Shown one piece after another: positions 1-6,270 of a stretch of DNA of 12,901 bases. Numbering within the stretch: position 1 is the first letter of the stretch; each line of letters begins with the position of its first letter. Made by a program: the position numbers and the translations under genes. Source of the DNA: an uncultured Muribaculaceae bacterium (GTDB taxonomy: Bacteria; Bacteroidota; Bacteroidia; Bacteroidales; Muribaculaceae); the NCBI GenBank assembly GCA_910578305.1, contig CAJTQH010000014.1:5779-18679 (forward strand). The letters run 5' to 3'. The notes under the pieces were generated by a model. That model was not told the origin of the DNA. It did not search any database and saw nothing but the letters and a program-made list of their open reading frames with translations.

Positions 1-947
1 TCAACTCCGATCGGTCTTTTTGCGGTAAGATCAATGTTCTTGTCGCCACATCTGGCGATACAGGATGTGCGGTTGCTCATGGTTTTGCTGGCATTGAGAA
101 TGTCAATGTTTTTATTCTACGCCCAAAAGGCAAATTACTGCGTATCCCATCCGACCACACACTCTCCCCAGCCTCCAATATTATCCCGATCTCAATACGC
201 GGCACGTTTGAAGACTGTCAGCAACTTGTACGTCAGGCTTATGCCGACGACAGTCTATATAAGCGTCTGAATCTAACATCGGCTAACTCCATAAATATTG
301 CGCGGCTGTTGCCTCAGACTTTTTATCTGTTCCATGCCTATGCTCGGTTGCTTGAGCAAACGGGATCTCAGACCTCGCAGTTCGTGATATCCATGCCTTG
401 TGGCAATCTTGGCAATCTTACAGCATCATTGTTTGCGCTTCAGATGGGAATCCCTGTCAGCCGGATCATTGCTGCCGGACATGGCGACGAACGTCTATGG
501 GGATACATGCGTCGGGGGCAGCTTGCGGTGAGCGACTTAAACAGCCGCTCTCTCAACACCAATCTTTCAAGGATCAATCGCTTCATAATGACTAATCCTA
601 CAATGGCATCGCAAATCGAATGTCATACATATTGCGATAAAGATATTGACAATCAGATCCGGCATACCTATGACGATTGCGGCTATCTTATGGATCGCAA
701 CACGGCTATGGCGTGCAAAGCACTTACAGACGGATTGCATAACGGCGAGACTGGCGTATTTCTTGCAACAGCTGATCCTGCGAAATATAATTTACATTTG
801 AGCCGCATTCTCGGACCTGATGCAAAGTTGCCGCAACTTGCGTCGTCGGCAACAACTTCTCAAAAAGTCCGTGATACAGACAATGGAGTCACTCTGCCTC
901 CGCTGTATTCCTCGCTACGCAACTTTCTTATTAACAACAATGTTTAA
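1..947 (+). CDS. thrC: Threonine synthase family protein, 3' part (5' end outside window)
   Basis: This is a PLP-dependent enzyme of fold type II. The family converts O-phosphohomoserine to threonine in the cytoplasm. The frame is open from base 3 to the TAA at 945-947, giving 314 visible residues. The amino-terminal ~115 residues, including the PLP lysine, lie outside. Family motifs seen: VLVATSGDTG (visible residues 12-21), GTFEDCQQLV, SANSINIARLLPQ, the PLP phosphate loop as PCGNLGN (132-138, usually PSGNFGN) and a carboxy-terminal GETGVFLATADPAKY. Two usually strong motifs are eroded. The stretch after RPKGK does not have the usual Q..Q.TT.G form, and the expected NAMDVG.PSNF is replaced by residues about 183-195 (NTNLSRINRF). 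It may therefore be a divergent threonine synthase or a threonine-synthase-like paralogue. No stop codon or frameshift is seen in the visible part. The next gene starts 20 bases downstream on the same strand. Confidence 0.8.
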   Translation, partial: NSDRSFCGKINVLVATSGDTGCAVAHGFAGIENVNVFILRPKGKLLRIPSDHTLSPASNIIPISIRGTFEDCQQLVRQAYADDSLYKRLNLTSANSINIARLLPQTFYLFHAYARLLEQTGSQTSQFVISMPCGNLGNLTASLFALQMGIPVSRIIAAGHGDERLWGYMRRGQLAVSDLNSRSLNTNLSRINRFIMTNPTMASQIECHTYCDKDIDNQIRHTYDDCGYLMDRNTAMACKALTDGLHNGETGVFLATADPAKYNLHLSRILGPDAKLPQLASSATTSQKVRDTDNGVTLPPLYSSLRNFLINNNV

Positions 948-967
948 CTCCCCTAAATTTATTAATT

Positions 968-1330
968 ATGGCAAACAAACGTGATCTTAAAAAACAAATC
1001 AGATATATCTGTGGCGAAGTAGCTTTCGAATGCATTATGACTCGTGAATTTGTTGAAGGCGTTGATCCAAAAGTACTCAACGATCTTGTTATTAAAATAG
1101 CAGATCTTCAGCAGCATTCTCTCAAAAACGCTACGTTCTCGTTCGACAAAGCACCACGCGATTTTGAGTCAAAACACGATTACCACAAAGCTGCATCGGC
1201 CTATTTCCACAATGCCTATAAAGTATTTTATGCCGAATTCAACAAGCAACTTCAAGCTATTGTAACAGAACTAAACGAGGCTATTCCCGCCGCACAGCGC
1301 GAAATTAACAAGAAGATAGCTCAGGCCTGA
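968..1330 (+). CDS. Small conserved-looking hypothetical protein
   Basis: This is a 120-residue soluble protein that I cannot assign to a function. It begins MANKRDLKKQIRYICGE, an opening I recall from uncharacterised Bacteroidales proteins (memory, not a search). The rest is charged and apparently all-helical: there is no signal peptide, membrane segment, cysteine pair or recognisable catalytic motif. Lysine, glutamate and alanine are enriched near both ends, and the last ~30 residues (from about QLQAIVTELNEAI) could form one long amphipathic helix. The start ATG follows an A/T-rich stretch (CTAAATTTATTAATT), normal for Bacteroidota genes. It sits 20 bases after the threonine synthase gene and 4 bases before the acyltransferase gene, so co-transcription is likely. 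Whether it works with either neighbour is unknown. Confidence 0.8.
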   Translation: MANKRDLKKQIRYICGEVAFECIMTREFVEGVDPKVLNDLVIKIADLQQHSLKNATFSFDKAPRDFESKHDYHKAASAYFHNAYKVFYAEFNKQLQAIVTELNEAIPAAQREINKKIAQA

Positions 1331-1334
1331 TTCC

Positions 1335-1883
1335 ATGTTTTTTAGCAAAATCATACTTAGGATGGCCGGATGGACAGTCAAAGTTACTGTCCCCGACTAT
1401 CCTAAATGCATTATCTGTGTAGCTCCGCATACAAGCAACTGGGATTTCATTCTTGGCAAACTCGCTTATGCTTCTGTAGGCCGTAAAGCCGGATTTCTAA
1501 TGAAAGAATCATGGTTCTTCTTTCCTCTTGGCTATTTATTCAGATCTATCGGCGGCATTCCGGTTCCTCGCCGAAAAAATTCTTCACTAGTCGACACCTT
1601 AGTGCGTAAGTTCAATGCTTCTGAAAAGCTATCTCTTGCCATTACTCCCGAAGGTACCCGTAGCCGCACCAGCCATTGGCGACATGGATTTCTATACATA
1701 GCAATGGAGGCAAAAGTCCCAATTGTACTTGGTGCCATCGACTTCCGTACAAAAAAGATCACTATAACCAGTGAATTTACTCCTTCGGGCGATGTCAGAG
1801 CCGATATGCGTGCTATTAAGACATATTATCGAGATTTCACAGGGAAATATCCCGAAAAATTTTCCACCGAAGCATCCGATTGA
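1335..1883 (+). CDS. PlsC-type 1-acyl-glycerol-3-phosphate acyltransferase family protein
   Basis: This is a lysophospholipid acyltransferase family (PlsC/LPLAT) protein of 182 residues. The family transfers a fatty acyl group to a lysophosphatidate or related lipid at the inner membrane. The catalytic H-x4-D motif is visible as APHTSNWDF (His32, Asp37). The substrate-binding block is GGIPVPRR (73-80), and the PEGTRSR block is at 105-111. The length is short compared with the usual 230-250 residues. The amino-terminal hydrophobic stretch is weak (MFFSKIILRMAGW), so attachment to the membrane may be peripheral. The short architecture with APHTSNWDF matches a subgroup often annotated only as 'acyltransferase', so the acceptor lipid cannot be told from sequence. 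The start lies 4 bases after the previous stop and the stop lies 4 bases before the amidase start, consistent with a compact operon. Confidence 0.88.
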   Translation: MFFSKIILRMAGWTVKVTVPDYPKCIICVAPHTSNWDFILGKLAYASVGRKAGFLMKESWFFFPLGYLFRSIGGIPVPRRKNSSLVDTLVRKFNASEKLSLAITPEGTRSRTSHWRHGFLYIAMEAKVPIVLGAIDFRTKKITITSEFTPSGDVRADMRAIKTYYRDFTGKYPEKFSTEASD

Positions 1884-1887
1884 CACC

Positions 1888-2688
1888 ATGCCACCCGTTA
1901 CAGACCTTAAGGTTGCCCTGTTGCCTCACGATATAGTCGCTTATGACGTAAAAGCCAATCTTGATATTGTTGGATCTCGAATTTCAGACCTCGAACCCGA
2001 CACAGATCTTGTAGTGCTTCCCGAAATGTTCTCCACCGGCTTCACTCCTCAGCCCGAAGTGCTGTGCCGCATTGCCGAACCTAATGATGGTCCAACCATA
2101 ACTACCGTAGTTCAATGGGCTATGCAATATAATGTGCATGTCTGGGGTAGTTTTACGGCCGGTGAGCACAACAATTATTTCAATCGTGGGTTTATGGCCA
2201 CTCCCGATGGAGAGATTCGTTTTTATGATAAGCGACATCTGTTCTCCTATGGAGGAGAAAGTCGAGTGTTGACACCCGGTAATAGTCTTGCGCCCATTAT
2301 TAATGTCAATGGATGGAATGTGAAAATGGCTATATGCTATGATATTCGCTTTCCTGTATGGAATCGGGCACGAGGCAACGATTACGACATTCTGGTTGTC
2401 CCTGCCAATTGGGTTCAATCTCGTTTTTTTGCATGGAAGCACTTGCTAATAGCACGAGCTATCGAAAATCAGTGTTTTGTGTTAGGCTGCAACCGTGAAG
2501 GTGTAGATGTATATGGAGAATATAGACGTGGTGACTCTATGATACTTAACAACTGGGGGAATGACATTTCCGATCATCGTAGCGACGGCACTGCCTATTC
2601 AATACTTAATGCAGAAAAATTCAATATAGACCGGCTGAAATTCGCACCATGGCGTGACGCTGATGACTTTCAACTAATCATTGACTGA
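1888..2688 (+). CDS. Carbon-nitrogen hydrolase, omega-amidase (YafV/Nit2 type)
   Basis: This is a nitrilase superfamily amidase of 266 residues. The catalytic triad is visible: Glu46 in LPEMFSTGF, Lys115 in YDKRHLF and Cys150 in AICYDIRFPVW. These blocks, together with GGESRVLTPG, are those of the YafV/Nit2 omega-amidases. Those enzymes hydrolyse 2-oxoglutaramate or 2-oxosuccinamate to the 2-oxo acid and ammonia, a repair or salvage step after glutamine transamination. No signal peptide is seen, so it should be cytoplasmic. I chose the ATG at 1888, 4 bases after the acyltransferase stop. The same frame is open further upstream to an ATG at 1771, but that would overlap the acyltransferase by over 100 bases and adds nothing family-like. 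The 3' end overlaps convergent coaE by 11 bases. Substrate assignment is by motif similarity only. Confidence 0.9.
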   Translation: MPPVTDLKVALLPHDIVAYDVKANLDIVGSRISDLEPDTDLVVLPEMFSTGFTPQPEVLCRIAEPNDGPTITTVVQWAMQYNVHVWGSFTAGEHNNYFNRGFMATPDGEIRFYDKRHLFSYGGESRVLTPGNSLAPIINVNGWNVKMAICYDIRFPVWNRARGNDYDILVVPANWVQSRFFAWKHLLIARAIENQCFVLGCNREGVDVYGEYRRGDSMILNNWGNDISDHRSDGTAYSILNAEKFNIDRLKFAPWRDADDFQLIID

Positions 2689-3277
2689 TATGCGTATTCC
2701 CCCCACAGACAGCCAAGACGTTCAAGCAATCCATTATACGTGGCAGTAGTGGTTTTAAATCGTCATTTTCTATAAATTTCACACAACTGTGCGTTGATTC
2801 AGGCTCAAAATCCTCTTGAGCATTTATTCTGCACTGCACTTCTTCAGCAGACATTCCATTGCGCTGCATCACGCGCCGTACTCGTAAAGCATTCGGCGCA
2901 GTCACCTCCCACACCTCATTCACCAACTTGTCAAGACCGCTCTGATACAATATGGCCGTCTCAACAAATGCTATCTGCTTATTCGCACTCCAGCTAAGGA
3001 TGTCGGATCTCACCTCAGAGTGCACTATTGTATTCAAGCGGTCAAGCATCATTGAATCTGAGAACACAATTTCAGCCAACCTTTTACGATCTATCTTACT
3101 GCCAATTATCACGTCTGCACATATATCACGAGCGATAGCCGACTTAATGCTATTACTTGCATCCATTAGCCGCTTTGCCTCGGAATCACAGTCATATACA
3201 TCATATCCCATACACCGAAGCACACGGCAGACCATACTCTTACCAGATCCAATCCCTCCGGATATAGCTATGAGCAT
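2678..3277 (-). CDS. coaE: Dephospho-CoA kinase
   Basis: CoaE phosphorylates the 3'-hydroxyl of dephospho-CoA with ATP, the last step of coenzyme A synthesis, in the cytoplasm. From the ATG at 3277 the protein has 199 residues, the normal family length. It opens MLIAISGGIGSGKS, with the P-loop GGIGSGKS at residues 7-14. The VYDCDSEAKRL block (Asp29, Asp31) matches the family's D-D/A-D substrate-side motif. AILYQSGLDKLVNEVW and RRVMQRNGMSAEE match the CoA-domain and lid region. An in-frame ATG at 3319 would add 14 non-conserved residues and overlap the upstream gene by 32 bases; I prefer 3277, which leaves a 10-base gap after the ybbR stop. It is last in the nusB-yajC-ybbR-coaE unit. Its 3' end overlaps the convergent amidase gene by 11 bases. 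Confidence 0.95.
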   Translation of the reverse strand: MLIAISGGIGSGKSMVCRVLRCMGYDVYDCDSEAKRLMDASNSIKSAIARDICADVIIGSKIDRKRLAEIVFSDSMMLDRLNTIVHSEVRSDILSWSANKQIAFVETAILYQSGLDKLVNEVWEVTAPNALRVRRVMQRNGMSAEEVQCRINAQEDFEPESTHSCVKFIENDDLKPLLPRIMDCLNVLAVCGGNTHISQ

Positions 3278-3287
3278 ACAGCGGCGG

Positions 3288-4280
3288 TTATCGGAGTCTA
3301 AATGTTCCAGCCGGCTCATCCTGTTTTATAGTTTCTATGTAATAGTCGACACTGTCAGGAGTAACAGCCACAAGTTTATAGCTGTCAGGCAGAGCCGACA
3401 AGCGTACTTTTGCTCGAAGTTCTCCTGCGGTGAGCTTTTTATAATCAATCACAGCCTGCATAGGAACTTCCCTGTTGTACAGGCGCATCGGCACAAGACA
3501 ATTAATTTCCACATTCGACGGAAATGTTATCAGGCGCAGATTTTCCGGCATGTTTTCCGCTATCACAGGTACAGAACGCTTCTTGGAAATAAGAAGCTCC
3601 ACAGGTACTGTTACCGTCACGGATTCCGGCAATATACGCATGCCATCGATCTGTCGGATCTTCACTTCGCATACAGCGGTATCCGAGATATCAGTCAACG
3701 TCAATAATTCAGTTTCAATATGCGATAAGCCTGAAGGAATTCCATTAACAGAGTAAACAGATACAGAATCTATATTTGTGGTTATAATACCACTTATGAC
3801 ACTCTGCACACTTGGTGTTATGTCGGCTTTTAGAACCAGTGGCAAACGTTTTCCCGGATGATCCGTATAAGTTACTGATACAGAATCCGGCGATACCGAT
3901 ACAATATTTATATTCTGTCCGAATATATCGCGCAGGCGGCTGTCGAGTTTGCTTCTGGAAAGCGACAGATTACGTCCGTTGGAATATTGGCGAAAATCAA
4001 TTTTCATCTGAGGCACACCGCTTATGCTATAACGGAGAAACTGAGCGCCCTTACCTTTAATTACCGTATTGATTGTAGAAGGCACATTGCCTATTATCAC
4101 AACACTGTCGGGCACATTCTCCAATTGAATATTCACAAGATAGTCGCGCTCCACATCTTCATCAAGAGTGATAAATACCCAGAAGACAAATGATACGATC
4201 AGGCACATTGCATACACAATCAGATTTTTGCCCTGTCGTGTATGCAGTTTGCGCGATATTGACTGTCGCACCCGTGACAT
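3288..4280 (-). CDS. YbbR-domain (CdaR-like) membrane-anchored protein
   Basis: This 330-residue protein has a cytoplasmic basic leader (MSRVRQSISRKLHTRQGK), one transmembrane segment at about residues 19-39 (from NLIVYAMCL to WVFITL) and a long extracytoplasmic part rich in beta-strand patterns. Repeated blocks resemble YbbR domains: YLVNIQLENVPDSV, LPLVLKADITPSV and RSVPVIAENMPENL are each followed by PDSV- or PESV-like strand ends. In Firmicutes the YbbR protein CdaR controls the diadenylate cyclase CdaA; no cdaA is visible here, so the role in this phylum is open. The neighbours yajC and coaE form a conserved order in Bacteroidales. I chose the ATG at 4280; an in-frame TTG at 4301 would add seven residues. 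A terminator-like hairpin lies 43 bases upstream, between this gene and yajC. Confidence 0.85.
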   Translation of the reverse strand: MSRVRQSISRKLHTRQGKNLIVYAMCLIVSFVFWVFITLDEDVERDYLVNIQLENVPDSVVIIGNVPSTINTVIKGKGAQFLRYSISGVPQMKIDFRQYSNGRNLSLSRSKLDSRLRDIFGQNINIVSVSPDSVSVTYTDHPGKRLPLVLKADITPSVQSVISGIITTNIDSVSVYSVNGIPSGLSHIETELLTLTDISDTAVCEVKIRQIDGMRILPESVTVTVPVELLISKKRSVPVIAENMPENLRLITFPSNVEINCLVPMRLYNREVPMQAVIDYKKLTAGELRAKVRLSALPDSYKLVAVTPDSVDYYIETIKQDEPAGTFRLR

Positions 4281-4322
4281 TATGTTTTGCCGCTTCTCCA
4301 AGTAGGATCTTGTCTAAATACT

Positions 4323-4350
4323 AAAAACCGCAACACTTGGTCGCGGCTTT
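4323..4350 (-). terminator. Terminator-like hairpin between yajC and ybbR
   Basis: On the minus strand the sequence reads AAAGCCGCGAC, loop CAAGT, then GTTGCGGTTTTT. The two arms pair over 11 positions with two G-T wobbles, and the 3' arm ends in a run of five T, the form of a Rho-independent terminator. It lies after the yajC stop (4374) and before the ybbR start (4280). It could end a nusB-yajC transcript or attenuate read-through into ybbR-coaE. The stem is convincing by eye; activity is untested, and the U-run is short. Confidence 0.6.
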
Positions 4351-4373
4351 ATGATCATAAGTCGATAATACTA

Positions 4374-4712
4374 TTATTTTACAGTCTTGTCCGATTCCGG
4401 GTCAGTCTGAGCGTCTTCAGCCGAAGGATATACCGAACCTTTGTCTATGGTGATGAGCACATCCTTGGCTACTTCAATTACAAATGTTGTGTCTTTGATA
4501 CGGCGTACTCTTCCATAGATGCCGCCTGCAGTCACTATTTTCTGACCAACTTCTATGCTTTCACGGAATTTCTTAATTTCTTTTTGTCTCTTCTGCTGCG
4601 GACGAATCATGAAGAAATAGAAAATGAATATAAGAGCCACAATCATCAGTATATTCATCAAGCCTGCATTAGCAGGAGCTCCATCAAGCAAAATAAAATT
4701 TATCATTGTCAT
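4374..4712 (-). CDS. yajC: Preprotein translocase subunit YajC
   Basis: YajC is the small inner-membrane partner of SecDF and the SecYEG translocon. This 112-residue protein has one hydrophobic segment at about residues 17-35, followed by the family signature MIRPQQKRQKEIKKF. The compact cytoplasmic domain is marked by VGQKIVTAGGIYGRVRRI and ends in an acidic, poorly conserved tail (AEDAQTDPESDK). The length is typical. The start ATG at 4712 is followed two codons later by a second ATG, so the exact first residue is uncertain. It lies 48 bases downstream of nusB on the same strand. That gap carries a possible promoter box, and a hairpin follows the gene. Confidence 0.95.
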   Translation of the reverse strand: MTMINFILLDGAPANAGLMNILMIVALIFIFYFFMIRPQQKRQKEIKKFRESIEVGQKIVTAGGIYGRVRRIKDTTFVIEVAKDVLITIDKGSVYPSAEDAQTDPESDKTVK

Positions 4713-4741
4713 TACATTTATTGGTTATAAGTTTATTTGCA

Positions 4742-4749
4742 CAAATATA
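4742..4749 (-). promoter_or_regulatory. Possible Bacteroidetes -7 box upstream of yajC
   Basis: The minus strand reads TATATTTG, an exact fit to the Bacteroidetes -7 consensus TAnnTTTG, 29 bases before the yajC start. No good TTTG-like -33 element is found 19-21 bases further upstream (that stretch is the A-rich end of nusB), so the call is weak. The box overlaps a short inverted repeat, ACAAAT-6-ATTTGT, at about 4741-4758. It could give yajC, and perhaps ybbR-coaE, expression independent of nusB. Confidence 0.35.
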
Positions 4750-4760
4750 AGGATTTGTTT

Positions 4761-6185
4761 TTAATTCTTGTTCAGTTTGCCTTCTTCTTTTAGATAATTT
4801 ATTACAGAATACAGGATGCCGTTTATAAACTGGCCACTACGTGGTGTGCTGTAGCAATTGGCGATCTCTATATATTCGTTGAGTGTTACCGGGATAGGAA
4901 TTGATGGATAATTCAGAAGTTCGTCTATGGCGGTAGCCATGATCACAACATCCATAAATGCAAGTCGGTCACTATCCCATTGGCGTGAATCAATAAACTT
5001 GTCGATATATTCTCGATATTCTTCAAAATGTTCGGCTGTGCCAACAAACAGATCATTGCCGAATCGTGCATCTTCATTGTCTTTAAACTGTGGTAATAGA
5101 ACCGACGTCTTCTTGTCGGCGGCAGCAATACGTTTAATCGTCTTAAGCACGAATGTTCCCACTATGTCAAGATCATCATTCCAGTATACAGACATTGACT
5201 CAAGGTATTCTGCCAGATCATCAGATGGCAGAATGATGTTTTTCATCACGGCACGCCAGAAGTCACAGTCGGATTTTAAATCAGTGTCTTCTGCAGCCAT
5301 GTAATCTTCATATATTTTTGATGAAGTGATTTTCCCAAGCAGAGAACGTACCAGATCCGGATTATCATTCCAACTGAATGGGTGTGCTGAAAAATACTCT
5401 TCCATCTCGGTATTCTGCGCCAGCATGCTCACCAACTCATTGTCCACAAAGCGTGTGTTGGGATTAAGATCGGCCTCCGTAGCGAGATACTTGTTGCGTG
5501 CATTGTCAAGGCGCATATCCTCCACTCGAGTCAACTCCACAGGCAATGCCAACAAGGCATGATACAGATGATATGCCTGATCGAGCGACTTTTCAAGTGA
5601 CTTTTTGGCTCCGATAAATGCACTTCTGGTATCTGTAAGCTGAAACAATGACTCAACCGCCATTTCCATACCCTGTTCGAATCCGGTCACCGTGAAATCT
5701 TCGCTCTTGCGCATGGCAGCAAGCAGCTCCGGGCTTTTCGCGAACACAGTGCTGAGAAGTGTCGTCCACAATGTCACATCGGTTTGCAGATCGTGTTGCT
5801 TCTGTCGTATGTAGCTGCGATAGATTGACGAACGTGTTATAGCGTCATAAAGATTCGATATTACATCTCCATATTTATTATAGAGATCGCCGGTTTTCAC
5901 GCCAAGCTCTTTCATATCTGAGTCGGCAAAAAGCATTCGGGCAATCTTGTTGGCCGATAGATACCTGTTATCATCTGCGCCCGCAATAGCACGGCTTTTA
6001 GGCGATGTCTTGAAGCCTGACAGACGAAGGATCATCAGCAATAGGTCACAATATACTGAATATGCAAATTTCTTGTCTCGAGAGTGGGTTGTTGGAGCCT
6101 GTTTGAGTTTGAATTCGCCTTGTGTCAACAGATAGCAGTACAGCATCTGCACCACCTTGATTCGGATTAATACGCGATTTATCAT
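4761..6185 (-). CDS. nusB: Transcription antitermination factor NusB, long form with duplicated extension
   Basis: NusB binds boxA RNA with S10 (NusE) and supports antitermination of rRNA operons. This protein has 474 residues, against about 130-150 in most bacteria and about 300 in Bacteroides as I recall it. It opens MINRVLIRIKVVQMLY, the first NusB helix, and the classical NusB core resumes at about residues 370-470 (RLAFMDVVIMATAIDELL; VTLNEYIEIANCYSTPRSGQFINGIL). Between them are two related blocks: A at about 39-180 and B at about 201-350. Matching anchors are AYSVYCDLLL/AYHLYHALLAL, NRYL-x8-ML/TRFV-x7-ML, ITRSSIYRSYI/ITSSKIYEDYM and LWTTLLSTVFAKSPELLAAM/FWRAVMKNIILPSDDLAEYL. Block B is the one that resembles the usual Bacteroides extension. 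It is first in a unit with yajC, ybbR and coaE, with a good promoter upstream. Confidence 0.88.
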   Translation of the reverse strand: MINRVLIRIKVVQMLYCYLLTQGEFKLKQAPTTHSRDKKFAYSVYCDLLLMILRLSGFKTSPKSRAIAGADDNRYLSANKIARMLFADSDMKELGVKTGDLYNKYGDVISNLYDAITRSSIYRSYIRQKQHDLQTDVTLWTTLLSTVFAKSPELLAAMRKSEDFTVTGFEQGMEMAVESLFQLTDTRSAFIGAKKSLEKSLDQAYHLYHALLALPVELTRVEDMRLDNARNKYLATEADLNPNTRFVDNELVSMLAQNTEMEEYFSAHPFSWNDNPDLVRSLLGKITSSKIYEDYMAAEDTDLKSDCDFWRAVMKNIILPSDDLAEYLESMSVYWNDDLDIVGTFVLKTIKRIAAADKKTSVLLPQFKDNEDARFGNDLFVGTAEHFEEYREYIDKFIDSRQWDSDRLAFMDVVIMATAIDELLNYPSIPIPVTLNEYIEIANCYSTPRSGQFINGILYSVINYLKEEGKLNKN

Positions 6186-6229
6186 GACCTTAATTATTTA
6201 ATGTTCTACTTGGATTATTTTTCCGACTG

Positions 6230-6261
6230 CAAAGGTACACATTTATTACCTATTTCTCAAT
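6230..6261 (-). promoter_or_regulatory. Bacteroidetes-type promoter for nusB
   Basis: The minus strand carries TACCTTTG at 6230-6237, an exact match to the -7 consensus TAnnTTTG. It is preceded after a 20-base spacer by ATTG at 6258-6261, three of four bases of the -33 consensus TTTG. The predicted transcript would start near 6224 and give a leader of about 38 bases before the nusB ATG. The -33 element begins only 10 bases after the menE stop, so the promoter fills the whole men-nusB gap. Confidence 0.6.
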
Positions 6262-6270
6262 CTATGGCGA

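Noticed and set aside
34..270. Separate small gene at the left edge, or a frameshift in the threonine synthase gene
   Set aside because: The threonine synthase frame is continuously open from base 3 through 947; the other frame is a shadow.
954..961. TAAATTTA as a promoter box before the small hypothetical gene
   Set aside because: It lacks the final G of TAnnTTTG and sits only 6 bases before the ATG; more likely just the A/T-rich start region.
1771..1887. Upstream in-frame start for the amidase at 1771
   Set aside because: It would overlap the acyltransferase coding end by more than 100 bases, and the added residues do not resemble the family; the ATG at 1888 fits.
1984..2442. Minus-strand open frame of about 152 codons
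   Set aside because: Antisense to the amidase gene, whose catalytic Glu-Lys-Cys triad is intact.
2952..3707. Long plus-strand open frame of about 250 codons
   Set aside because: It lies antisense across coaE and the YbbR gene, both with clear family motifs; the translated product shows no family features.
4287..4730. Plus-strand open frame of about 147 codons over yajC
   Set aside because: Antisense to yajC, and no support from motifs or a promoter.
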